Origin: Schizochytrium sp. TIO01
Lineage: Eukaryota; Sar; Bigyra; Thraustochytrida; Thraustochytriidae
Reading direction: 5' to 3'
DNA: 64,000 nucleotides
NCBI GenBank assembly: GCA_004764695.1
Contig: SMSO01000014.1
Coordinates: forward strand, 2,307,148-2,371,147
Part shown: positions 34,359 through 45,064 of the stretch, piece after piece
Position numbering within the stretch: the stretch's first letter is position 1
Layout of the letters: every line of letters begins with the position of its first letter
Position numbers and translations under genes: made by a program
The notes under the pieces: model-generated
The model's input: only the letters and a program-made list of their open reading frames with translations
Told to the model about the DNA's origin: nothing
The model's database searches: none

Positions 34359-34527
34359 GCAGAAACTGCGCATACTGCTGTTGCTGTTGGTCCGTTTCCT
34401 GGTAGTATGCGAAACAGTGGAGCCCATCTGGTAGCACTTGCGGCAGCTGTTGTGATTCTGTTGCTTTTGGGACGGAACAAGTTGTTAGGACTGGTGTGGA
34501 CCGGATAGGGGGGTCGTCAATGTCCAT
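33649..34527 (-). CDS. Poly-Q protein with C-terminal ubiquitin-like domain
   Basis: A 292-residue intact frame. Residues about 45-75 are Gln-rich, with a run of about 19 Gln encoded almost purely by CAA, followed by a Gln/Glu-rich region. A basic helix (RHLRQHREELIKE) precedes a beta-grasp ubiquitin-like fold at about residues 213-292: VIYLRTLDGRVVPLEF, VRMVDISEQASEVLGLP, FRLMYDKQIVSD, and a last strand LHMVLQVG. The domain sits at the extreme C-terminus and ends in VGQ, so it lacks the Gly-Gly needed for conjugation. It is more likely a built-in protein-interaction or proteasome-binding module. No named orthologue is recognised. Confidence 0.75.
34304..34359. repeat. GTT (CAA) trinucleotide repeat encoding poly-Q
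   Basis: About nineteen near-pure GTT units on the plus strand encode the Gln run of the ubiquitin-like protein. Because the codons are nearly uniform, length variation between individuals is likely. Confidence 0.9.
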
Positions 34528-35685
34528 GGTGAGGTCTTGCCAAACCCGCTTCGACTAAGGAAAGAGGACTGTTTTTCCTGAAATATGGAATTTCAGTTGG
34601 CGTTTCTGAGCGAACAGTCTCTCCCAGCAAGCTCAGTGCAACAAGGCGTCACAGTATTGCTGGTGAGGTAAGGACAATGAGAAAAGAGAAGTGGAGAAAG
34701 AAAGAAAAGTGATTTATCCATACTAGGTATCAACTAAATAGTACATATGAGCTATCCTAACATACTGTTAGGATAGCGTAGGGCACCTAGTCCTCTCTTT
34801 CCTGTCTCATACTCATCGAGACTACACTCCTATAACGCCCTAGACAAACGGGCCAGTTTTTGGAGTGTCTAGCATACCATTCAAACCAGGTATTTAGCCA
34901 GTATCGCACGTATTAGAGGTGTCGCTGAAATTCTTAGAGTGCAGTTATAAACTGCATTTCGTTTTGTTACTATTATAATCATGGTACCATTCGTGTTTCT
35001 TCACATCAGTGGCATTACCCATACAGTATATGATGCTCATTTGAATACACTTTCTAAAGGAAGAGGAAACAACGTATGCAAGTAGAAAGTAGCACACAGC
35101 AATGACGATGATGGTGTATCAATATCCAAAATAAGTTGCGAAAAGTTATCCATCCAGAAGAAGGTTTTCCTTCCTGTAGATCTAAATCAAATATTCTAGT
35201 TGTGTCATCTTTGCATGATATATTTAACTATAGCTAAGAAAAATAACAAGATACATGTAATCGATGACCATATTTTTCAAAGTTGTATTTGTCAGCTTCA
35301 CACTCACAAACAAAGCAAGCAACCATAGTTATAGCAAAACTGAATATGTATAAAGCAAAACCCAGTATTAAAATTAAATATATACAATGTAGTCTACAGA
35401 TCCTACACTAAATCGTCGGACGTGTGCAAACACATAAAAGTATGAATATTTTCTTTAAATTGCCTATTGGACGATCCAGCGGCGATCTTCGAATGGATTC
35501 AATTGAAATATGATAAGAAATATATGGTAAGGACAAAAGCCGAAGGAAAGCTTTTTAAAAAATATTCTGTATTTAAAGGACGAAGACGTTTCAAGCCCGA
35601 GTGTTGGGCACTCTTTGTCATATGCGTTGCATACGATGTCGAAGAGATGGTAAGATAAGCATGGGTTTGAGTACCCTTAGTTATA
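34528..35685. other. Intergenic DNA between two minus-strand genes
   Basis: About 1.16 kb lie between the start of the ubiquitin-like gene and the stop of the malonyl-CoA decarboxylase gene. The region contains the 12-bp hairpin at 34751-34777, AT-rich sequence, and no supported gene. Confidence 0.5.
34751..34777. repeat. Perfect 12-bp hairpin with 3-base loop
   Basis: GCTATCCTAACA and TGTTAGGATAGC flank TAC. The element lies 224 bases upstream of the start codon of the ubiquitin-like gene, so it may be in its promoter or leader. The sequence shows no further clue to function. Confidence 0.7.
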
Positions 35686-37392
35686 TCATCTTGATTTTCT
35701 GTTGTTCTTCCTTTGGGGTGAAAGGTGAGACACAACATCACCATTCACTCGAAATTGTAAACCATTGGGCCAAAGATGGCTCGGCTCGTACAGGTAGTTA
35801 GCCATGATGGACGCACTACGTCGAAGACCACGGGGATTAAGATCAGCAGCCCAGTTTAGAGCTAAAATCTCGGCACCATTTCGAAGGTGAAAATTGGCAA
35901 CCGGATCCATCTGCCTAATGTCAGAATTAGATGCCTTACTCTCAATATATACCTTGGCTAGCTTCATGAGTGGTTCGCTCAATGTTTCCATTACCTCCTT
36001 ATCCTGGGTGTAATTGCAAGAGTCGAGCTGAGCTAAAACAAGATCTTTGATAGAGTGCGATGACATGGAATCAAGAAGATCTTGGACCCGTGGTTCCAAT
36101 AGACGAAGGGCGCGTTCCGATGAGAGGACTTGCTTCGCTTCGTTGGGAAAGACCCTCTCAAACTGTGTTGGATCTAAGTCCCGCAGATACGGTGAAACAA
36201 ATCCTACCATTGGAGAGAGCGTCGAGAAAGTCTTGATTTGAGGAAAGTCGCGCTTAATTGTTTGCACGACATCATACAAGAGATTGTGCCCAAGATCAAC
36301 CCCGTTGAGGCCGTCAAATGCAGAGGAAATTGTGAAGAAGATTGCGGTGTCAGCATCATTAGCATTAATTTGATTCTGTTCCACTGCGGCCATGGAAGAA
36401 GCGACACCCTTTGTGAGGCCAACATGTACAAAAATGACTGGACGCAAAGGCTGGAATGGAGAAAAAGTTCCAAAGCAAAGACGATTCTTGGGGTTTAATC
36501 GTTCTTTCAACTCGTCCACATTATTCAGAGGGTGGACCTTTTCAGCTTGAAGCATATGCTCGAAAGTCACTTGATCATCTTCTGGCGTGATAGCCCGCAT
36601 CGTGGTGGCTGCGCGTCCAAAATAGGGAACAAGAACAGTGCGAAGTGAGTTACTGATCTGCTGCAGGGCACCTTTGGTGTCATCATCAAGTCGTTTCGAC
36701 CGGAGATGTGCAACAAGGTTAGCACGGAATTGTACAAGAGTGTCAATTCCCTCACGATCAAAATTCAGGTGCCTACGAAAACAGTCTACATAGCGTGATC
36801 TTGGCATTGCTGCACGAAGCTCGAGCGCAATCTGCGCAGTCTCTTCTTCTGTAAAGTTTTTTATGATCGGCGTAATAAGCTGAGAAAGCTCTTCCACTGA
36901 AAATGCACGAGCAACAGGGTGGTTTAGATCCGTGTGTTTGTTACCAGTGATTTCAAAGAGTTGATACACCTTATACATATCCAGATCTAAAGGGGAGTTA
37001 GAATCAGCGTAGCCATGACCGAGCGCTTTGAACATATCTTCTCCCAAAGCAGCAATCATAACCTGTCGCCATGGTTTAGTAGACGTGCTGCTAGACTCTA
37101 AACCATTAGTATTAGTTGAGGCAGATTTACGAGATCCTCCGTTTCTTTGGTTTGTATCTCTGGATGTACAAAGGCTGCGCAAGGCTGACAAACCTTGCGG
37201 GGCATGAACCAGGTTCTGGCCGACATATGATATACGATGAAGAGCTCCGGTGCGATGAGCTTCCCCATTGGAGATTGGCAAAGAAGCAGCGGAGGATGCA
37301 GAGGCCGCGAGCCCGGCACGGGTGACCTTCCTACCTAAGGTGAAGCGCGCAAAAGCCGCTCCGCTACTCATGGGGACGCTCCAAAGCGCCAT
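35686..37392 (-). CDS. Malonyl-CoA decarboxylase
   Basis: The enzyme converts malonyl-CoA to acetyl-CoA and CO2, removing an inhibitor of fatty-acid oxidation and lowering the pool available for fatty-acid synthesis. The 568-residue frame is intact. Conserved blocks match the eukaryotic MCD family: PVIFVHVGLTKGVASSM, AIFFTISSAFDGLNGVDLG, FSTLSPMVGF, and near the C-terminus DPVANFHLRNGA (from residue 496) followed by a Met-Ala-Asn-Tyr block. The N-terminus is rich in Ala, Arg and Ser with few acids, as in a mitochondrial presequence. The C-terminus ends KSR and not the peroxisomal SKL of the human enzyme, so a mitochondrial location is favoured (inference). The start at 37392 fits the presequence; a second Met lies at residue 8. 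Confidence 0.95.
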   Translation of the reverse strand: MALWSVPMSSGAAFARFTLGRKVTRAGLAASASSAASLPISNGEAHRTGALHRISYVGQNLVHAPQGLSALRSLCTSRDTNQRNGGSRKSASTNTNGLESSSTSTKPWRQVMIAALGEDMFKALGHGYADSNSPLDLDMYKVYQLFEITGNKHTDLNHPVARAFSVEELSQLITPIIKNFTEEETAQIALELRAAMPRSRYVDCFRRHLNFDREGIDTLVQFRANLVAHLRSKRLDDDTKGALQQISNSLRTVLVPYFGRAATTMRAITPEDDQVTFEHMLQAEKVHPLNNVDELKERLNPKNRLCFGTFSPFQPLRPVIFVHVGLTKGVASSMAAVEQNQINANDADTAIFFTISSAFDGLNGVDLGHNLLYDVVQTIKRDFPQIKTFSTLSPMVGFVSPYLRDLDPTQFERVFPNEAKQVLSSERALRLLEPRVQDLLDSMSSHSIKDLVLAQLDSCNYTQDKEVMETLSEPLMKLAKVYIESKASNSDIRQMDPVANFHLRNGAEILALNWAADLNPRGLRRSASIMANYLYEPSHLWPNGLQFRVNGDVVSHLSPQRKNNRKSR

Positions 37393-40258
37393 CTTGCTCT
37401 CTGACCAAGTGTAAGTTTATACTCTGCCCGCAACTAAGTCAAAACAAAGCGCCACACCACGTAGCCTTTGCGACAGAGACAAATATCGGACGCGTGCTCC
37501 TTACCAGGAGGTTCAATGGGAACTGTTTGTGTTCGTGCTAAGACGGAACGAGAATTTCCACCATCATAATAGGTTCACAATGATCAGAGAGAGCCTTTCG
37601 GCGCAGATACTCCACTGACTAGATAGGTGGGGTACGTACCTCTATACTAGGTAACCACATACTACGTAGTACCTACTTGAGAAAATTTTCTCTTGAACCT
37701 TGGTAATAGTATGATCCTATCTACCTATATAGTAATAGTCAATCCATCAATGGCAGTCACGGTCCAGAAAAAAGAAAATCTATGACTAGGGCAAGGTACG
37801 TAGCGATAGGAGTACGTAGTATTTGTCAAATTCATTTTCTCTTCTAATGTATTATAAATAGAAACAGACAGAAAACAATCGCAGACGGAATGAAACTCAG
37901 CAACAGCTCGAAAAAGAAACTTAAAAGTAGTAACTTGAGATGCTTATCTTTAGCAATAACCCTACATTTCTAATTGATAATTGTGTGCGACTTCCTTCTG
38001 CCCGGAATGGCCGACAGACCATTGTATCTTATTCGTAATAGACCATATACCTCAGAAAGGCGATGTATACGCGATTCAATATCTATCAAGGACCTATAAG
38101 TTGGTACTAATACTCCAGTTAGACCTAACCATGATACTAAATTCCACCTAGCCTAGATACGAAATCTGTTTTCCCTCATGAGATCCTAGTTACCTATACT
38201 ACCTAGACTTATAGCTGAAACAAAAGATATTGATGCTCCACATCTTGCGCTAAAACTCTAGCTATGACTTGACGATCCTCTCGGGCAGCGCACGCACAAG
38301 GCTGAATATGAGATAATTTGTATACTTAAAATCTTAAATTGTATGATATTTTGACACCCTTAAAATTCAAGCCCTAGAACGAACAACTTGACGTTCACAT
38401 TCTCTGGGAGCTCAATTGGACGGGTAGTAGTTACCTTGCCCATGGAAAGAGATTTAGCACCATGGGAGGCGGGACATTTAATTGATTTAAAAAAATCAAA
38501 AAAATCAGAGATATGTCAATGATTATAAGATCTAAGTGAGAAAGCTATACGTGGTCGTGTCGTCCTACCCCTGATGAATCCTATCCTTGGAATTTTCGTG
38601 TTTGTACGCAGCAAATGAGATTCGTTTAAAAATAAATACCTGTACTCATAGAGTTGGGCCAATTCTTATGATGCCAAAAGAAAAAGTTTACCTCTATTGC
38701 AGAGTAGCTTGTGCTGTGGAGCGTTCAGAGGTAGTCTGACAAGGATGACGAACTCAGGAGAAAGAGAAAGAGGATGATATATGAGTTTTTGGGGGTTTCG
38801 GGTCTGGATACAGGTAGAGATGAATGCATGATGTCAGTCCAACGGACAGGAGAATTAGGTTAGGTTAGGCAGTAGCTGTATATTACTTCAATAACCTCCC
38901 ACCTCTTGATCACCATTATCATTGATGTACTTTCCGTAAGAATAAACTCTGCTGTGCCTTCGCAGTATGCTAAAGAACTGCAGCAATTGTGACTTAAGAA
39001 ACCATCACAACATTCAAGATGGGAAAAGTGTAGTGTAGATATACACATGCAGTAGTAACCATCATTCAAACAAACGTTTGTGCTTATTGCTAAGAGATGA
39101 ATCTGGTTGGCTATGGCGATGAAGGCGAGAGGCTCAAGGAAGGCTTCAAGAGGTCTTGGTAAACTTTGGTTTTAAAAGTTAGCGATCTATTGTCTTTGGA
39201 ATCAGATGGTTTATGGTGTAATTAGGAGTCTGAGACACACTTTATCTGTGTTAGAAGTAATTGACGAAGTTAGATGAGCTCAACTCTTCAACCGCCAATT
39301 CAGGTTCTACCATACTTGATTCTATCAATCGTGTGCATACACCTTTGGTTCATGGCTTCATTACCTCGCAAGTCTTGTTGTCTACCTCTTTCTATGTAAG
39401 TCCTAAACCCTGGAGGCTCTACAGCGGAGCGCCTAGAACTCTGATATTTCCTTGTCCACTAGTTGCTTCGATTGGAGATTGTGGAGCTTACTGGATTTGG
39501 CTTGATTCGTCACAGTTTGCATGGAAGCTGCTCTATATAAAGAGCTCTTCAAAAATATTGTATTAATAAAACTGTTGTACGACCACAATTGTCAAACCGA
39601 ACTGTATTCATTAATCGCTCCTAATGAATTTGTTGTTGGTCCATATAATGTATATGACGGGTGAACACACAACTCTAAGGCAAGGATTGACAACACCAGA
39701 TTTGCAATACGAGCATTACTCGTGTTTGTAAAATTTAAATCAACTTGCAAACATTTTAACCAAGCTTGATTTTTCTCGTCTGATAGCCGACTTCGCAACA
39801 AGTACAAGCATCAAACATAGCCACTCCAGAGCGAAACAAGAAATTACAACGCGTATGCGAAGAGCTGTGCTGGTGGACTATATGCTCAACACCAGCACAC
39901 CAATTATTCTTGCAGCAGAAGCCGCTGCATTCATAAAATGCCTTAATGTTTGTTGAATGCATATCAACGAATTAAACATAAGTCTCTTTCACTGCTCCTG
40001 CTTCAATGATCACCCACGCAGTCTTCAATTGGATGCGACATCCCGGAGCATCAAATTCAGCATCTAGTATTGTAATTAATTATTACCAAAACCCCAGATA
40101 ATACACGATTATACTTATGTAACCAACAATATTTCTATTTTGGACATTCTTTTTAAGTTTGATTTAAAATAATATTAGAGCATGAAAGTCTATATGAGAA
40201 TAGTTTGCACTGTGCAAGGCGACCATGAAGGCTCCGGCTAGGACTTTTCATAAATTTG

Positions 40259-40306
40259 AAAAAAAAAAATTGTATTTTTTTTCTTTTTTTTTTGGGGGGG
40301 GGGGGG
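40259..40306. repeat. Homopolymer cluster A11, T-rich, G13
   Basis: An A11 run, a 19-base T tract with one C, and a 13-base G run lie within 50 bases. The G run could form a G-quadruplex. The cluster is also a likely site of length errors in assembly. Confidence 0.85.
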
Positions 40307-40980
40307 CTTGAGTTTTTGAGATTGATTTTGAGGGAAGACATATCTTTTCGTAATGGCCTCGATATTTTTGATTTAGCTAAGAGTAATTTTTGACAACTCT
40401 CCGAGGATTAATGCCAGGGAATCTGACAAGGCAGCCTCTACCCGCAAAACGTAGGATTACATTAAAAAGGGAGATTCTCCAGCACCACTCCTGTAGTCCG
40501 GTATATAGCAACTATATGGATACATTCATTGATATTTTATAAAACCGACTAGTTATAAGGCCACACAAAGGCATGCAGAATCTTTTTTGCGAGCTTCTCC
40601 ATTGAAGTTTAGTGGAGACTTGGCAGGAGTCACGAATTCTAGCTCACATTACTTGTATTGTAACGGCTACGGCTCATAGGAACTTAGGTGACTTACTGAA
40701 CCACGCATTATTATTATTGTACTAGAAAGCATATCATCTGATGCAAAGTGCGGAATTTGATTGGATTGACTTTGGCTTTGGCTTCTATTCCCCAAGTAAC
40801 CATAAAAAGAAAGAAAATGATATTCTTTTGGCTTTATACTAAGTTTTCACTAAAGTAATTAAATATATATATATCAGATAGGAGTGCATGTTTTTAATGA
40901 GAGTGAATTTCAACTCAGGATTAATAAAGACGTATGAATAGGTAGGAGGTACCTGCACACTACATCCCTACTCCTCCATA

Positions 40981-41011
40981 ATAGATAGATAGGTAAAGAT
41001 AGATAGATAGT

Positions 41012-41085
<74 letters not shown>
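40981..41085. repeat. GATA (AGAT) microsatellite
   Basis: About 105 bases of AGAT repeats, the last 75 or so perfect, in intergenic DNA. Confidence 0.92.
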
Positions 41086-41086
<1 letters not shown>

Positions 41087-42463
41087 ATCAATCTACTCAG
41101 GTGCACTACTTACCATGAGGTCTAACCTAAGTAGAACAGTTTCTAGAATTAACCCTCCATGTCTTATAACATATAACTACATATGCTTAATAGCTCCTAC
41201 CTATCAGTTAACCTAATGAATGTTTGAAGTCCAAATATATCGAATGGACGATAGGATTATACTAGACAAATATACTCATTCAATGGATGGTTGCGGTGGG
41301 GCGTGCGTTGATGGTTGATCCCAGATCTAGCAAAACCAAAACTCCTCGCAAGAGGATAGGAACAAGGGAAGGCTACGCGCTTCTTAGCAAGTTGCGTGTC
41401 TTCTCTCTACATCATGTTTTAATCATTGAACATGCTTCGCACGAAACTGGGGAGTATGTTGAGGCCAAAAGAATGAAGTAGCGTGTCTCTCTGCGTTGCT
41501 AGGCTTGGTAAGTGCTTATAGAGTTGGAAAGATCTAAATTATGGCAAAGGGAGTAACGATGGATCTGCATACAAAGAGTTCATACAGTGTCTTAGTCAAT
41601 GACGAAACTAATTAATCCACTTCAGTCTAACCGATGACCCGTGAGGATTACCTTAATTCACATTCGTAACACACCGAGACTATGACCTATGTTAGACATT
41701 GTATGCTTGATCTCTTTCTCTCGAAAAGTTGATAAAGTAGAGACTTCACTAGTTTACCAAAAGGATCTGGAGACTGACTTTAATATTATCTTTGTACCAT
41801 TTATACGACAGCCTCACCTCCAAAAATTGTATATATATATGTATTTTATTTAAATGTAATGCTCAGTATTCTATAAAATAAAAATGACATCTATTTGTGT
41901 CTACGCTTTCTCCAGTTTTCTTCTTCTTGTGCATTGCTTAATCTCAATGTGACTAAAATAAAAGAGGTTTTAAATATTAAACTGGTTAATATGCAATCTT
42001 TAGCTTAAAGTATATGCTATGTAATTTTTAATTTATATTAGATCTAATCTGTTTAGGTAAAAATCACCCCAACTTAAAAAACAAAAAAATCCTGAAACGA
42101 GATTATCCTACGAATTTTTGCATGCGTACAAGAGACCCTTGGATCTCCTGTGTAAACTGCAAAAGAACAAAACAAACTGTATATGTGACGCGCTTCACAG
42201 TTATGTTTTGATTACCTATCTTTCTCTTTATTCTTATCGCCTTTTTTTTTTTCCGTCTTCTGGACCCAGTTTCAAGTGACCAAATCAGCCCCAACGGCTA
42301 AATGCTAGAATTCCTAAAATGAAGTCATTTTAGGGATAACACAATTGCTTGTTCTTTACAGAGCTGAAGGATCACCGTCGCTAGCCGACTTATCTTGCAA
42401 TTTGCAGGGAAGCGAATCCATAGGGAATCAGGTTAGCGACAAGTTCCGAGAAGGCTTGTAGAC

Positions 42464-44644
42464 ATGGAGGAAGCACGGCAGCGAGCACTAGAGCTAATTT
42501 ATCGGTATGACGTTGCAGCTTCGCCAGGGAAGTCTTCAGAAACCACAGCTAAGGTGACACAAACAATTGTCGGGAGCCATGCAACGCCAGGATTTGAAGT
42601 TCTTAATCTGCGATCCTCTGCACTCCGTGCTGAAGTAGATAATGACGAATACCGAGATCTGAAAAACTTCTTGAAGTATCAAAAGGTTCGTTCAATTGAC
42701 AAAGTTTTTAAAGAGCGTGAGAGCCGTGAACGTGGCGATGACCGAGACGTTGAATCTGCAAAGAAGAAACTATTAATTCGTGGCATGCAGCAGCATAAAT
42801 TGAACCTGCTAAAAGCAAAGGAAATTCAACTTCATCTAGCTGGGACAAGGAAAGTTGAGTCTGGACGATCTATGCAGCATTCGAAGGATAGTTCAAAGTT
42901 CAATTCTCCTAAAGTGTCTCCGCGGGAGCCCCATTCGCCTCGCAAATCTCTACCATCCATCCTTTCTCCAGGGCATCATACACTTGTAGCGTGGCAAGGG
43001 GTCCCAGAAAGTCTACGAAAGGCTTACTTTGATGAAGAAGATGCAAGAGATGAAGAAGGTATTCAGAACTCAGAGGTTGATGACAAAGAGTCCCGAAAGC
43101 ACAGCATAAAAACGAAATCAAAATTTAATGCTCAGCTTCCAATGACGGCAGTGAACAAGGCCAAGAACCAAATGCCCATTGTGCCAACCATTGAATCTCA
43201 TGAGATGCAGCTCGGGCGTGTTCGTGGATTCCTTGATGTGCATCAACGAATCGACACAAATTTGAGGGAAGTGGAAAATATTGATTTTACATACGATGAT
43301 GGGCTAAGAATGACTGAAAAAAGACAAAGAAGCAAGAATCAGCAAAATTCACCAACGCAAGAATCAGCGTATGTACGCCAGAAGGCTTGGTTAGAACAAA
43401 GAGCTCTACAATACGGACGTGAACGCAAAAAGAAGCTGAAAAGAAACCAAACTTCGCAAGCAATCCACACGATGCAAAGTTCCCCCCTCTGCGCGCTTAC
43501 TGATAAAAAGGAACGTGTGTCTAGACTGTTATCCAAATCAAGTTCTTGCACAAAGCTAGTTGGCTATACTGAGCTGTGTAAACGAGCTCGGCAACAGGTC
43601 CTAAGCGAACGCAAGTCTCAGCTTGAGATACTTGCCAAACGAAGGCATGCTGCTCAAGTAATTAAACGCGCTCTCTCTCGTTATGTCGACAAATTGCATG
43701 GGCGCAGAGTTCTTGCAGAGGAGATGTCAAAGATTATTAACCGCCAAGAAAAATGCGTTTCAAAGCTGCAAGCGGTCTTTCGAGGACATGCAGCTCGGGT
43801 TGGTGTTCAAGCACTAGTCATTCGACGAACTCGTGCAGCATTAACACTACAGCGTCTTGTGCGCAACTCGCGCAGTTGGCGACGCGCAGAACGCGAGCGT
43901 AATCATGAGCTACGAAATAGGCAACAGAGTATTCAAGAGGAAGCTGCTGCAAAATCAGATGCTGAGAAAGAACATTTTGAATGGATTCATCGTGTTTTAA
44001 GTCGAACCCAGAAGGAGTCAAATGCAGAAACTCGACTCTCTATTTTGAGTTCTACTCCTGAAAATGTCCGAAACTGGGTTGTAAACGCCCCCACGATGCT
44101 CTCTTCATCAGATTTACACGAGTCAGACAGCGCCAGAGAACTCGTGTTGCATCAAGGAAACTCTAGTAGAAAAGGCAGTGAAAAGGATCATGCGAGACTT
44201 CCTTCATCTGTACCAAAGCTTAGGCTATTTAGCAACAAAGACTCTTTAGAGTTATCAGATCATTTAAAGAGCCACCTTTCTCCCCAGCAGTCCCAGCCAG
44301 ATAGAATTGGTTCAGGTTCATTTTTGACAGAAATTGATACGTATCAGGCAGCCAGTGGTGATAGACAAATGGAACAACCTTCAGCTAAAATCAGCACACG
44401 TGAGGGCCATGGCCCTGTCTCGAAGCAGCCTTGTTACAAGAAAATCAATTCAGCAAGCTTAACCTCTGAAGAGTTTGCAGCAATGAATACGAAATTAGAG
44501 GCTGAGTTAAGTAGGCGCGTAGTCAACGTTCATGGCCGTATGAGTCGTCTTCAAAACACTATCAACACAATCAGCCATCATGAACAACAACTGCCTGATT
44601 TAAGATTTCGTGCTCAAGATGACAAAAGTAAGAATTCTTATTGA
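42464..44644 (+). CDS. Uncharacterised IQ-motif, coiled-coil-rich protein
   Basis: A 726-residue intact frame, highly charged with many Lys/Arg/Glu/Gln residues. Residues about 434-444 (LQAVFRGHAAR) match the complete IQ consensus [IL]Q-x3-[RK]G-x3-[RK]. An IQ-like segment (LTLQRLVRNSRSWRR) follows about 25 residues later, and a basic helix (AAQVIKRALSRYVDK) lies upstream. Such clusters bind calmodulin or EF-hand light chains, as in myosins and many ciliary or centrosomal proteins. The remainder is predicted helical or disordered, with Ser/Pro-rich stretches at about 140-165 and 555-640. No motor, kinase or other enzymatic domain is visible. I do not recognise an orthologue; a cytoskeletal or ciliary role is only a possibility. 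Confidence 0.75.
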   Translation: MEEARQRALELIYRYDVAASPGKSSETTAKVTQTIVGSHATPGFEVLNLRSSALRAEVDNDEYRDLKNFLKYQKVRSIDKVFKERESRERGDDRDVESAKKKLLIRGMQQHKLNLLKAKEIQLHLAGTRKVESGRSMQHSKDSSKFNSPKVSPREPHSPRKSLPSILSPGHHTLVAWQGVPESLRKAYFDEEDARDEEGIQNSEVDDKESRKHSIKTKSKFNAQLPMTAVNKAKNQMPIVPTIESHEMQLGRVRGFLDVHQRIDTNLREVENIDFTYDDGLRMTEKRQRSKNQQNSPTQESAYVRQKAWLEQRALQYGRERKKKLKRNQTSQAIHTMQSSPLCALTDKKERVSRLLSKSSSCTKLVGYTELCKRARQQVLSERKSQLEILAKRRHAAQVIKRALSRYVDKLHGRRVLAEEMSKIINRQEKCVSKLQAVFRGHAARVGVQALVIRRTRAALTLQRLVRNSRSWRRAERERNHELRNRQQSIQEEAAAKSDAEKEHFEWIHRVLSRTQKESNAETRLSILSSTPENVRNWVVNAPTMLSSSDLHESDSARELVLHQGNSSRKGSEKDHARLPSSVPKLRLFSNKDSLELSDHLKSHLSPQQSQPDRIGSGSFLTEIDTYQAASGDRQMEQPSAKISTREGHGPVSKQPCYKKINSASLTSEEFAAMNTKLEAELSRRVVNVHGRMSRLQNTINTISHHEQQLPDLRFRAQDDKSKNSY

Positions 44645-45064
44645 ATAACTTTATTAACTTTCTATACCTCACTTTGCTACAATTGTACTTTACAGTGCTT
44701 TTCCGGGCTCTCTTCTTAAAAGTCTAAGCATTTTCGCAAAGTGCATATTATATGTATAACCGAAAGGCTTTGTCTTTTCGCGCCTGTCTAGTCTTCGGTA
44801 TTATTGTAGCAATTAGTCCCAGTAAGTAAAGTACACAAAGAAAACAACCCCTGCATCTGACAAAGCTTCTAGAAAACCTAGAACAAAATGATTGTGGAGT
44901 TTAAAAGCTTTAAAGGGAACACAGACTTCTTGGAGTGCATGGCAGTACCCTTCCAACAAAGCATTATAAGGTTGCAAATGTGAAGCTGAAATATGAATAT
45001 GTAGAACCAAGAACTTAAAAGGGTAATTGTGAGCTCAAGTATTTCGTTTGTACGATTCTTACTA
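44645..45064. other. Convergent 3' intergenic region
   Basis: A 420-base spacer between the IQ-motif gene (+) and Sec24 (-). It is AT-rich and probably holds both 3' UTRs. Confidence 0.5.

Larger units (their letters stand above)
37393..42463. other. Long intergenic region with GATA array
   Basis: About 5 kb lie between the divergent MCD (-) and IQ-motif (+) genes. Apart from the GATA array (40981-41085) and the A/T/G homopolymer cluster (40259-40306), it is AT-rich sequence with scattered CTAG/GGTACC words. Short open frames at 39.2-40.0 kb have no recognisable family. No gene is supported. Confidence 0.5.
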
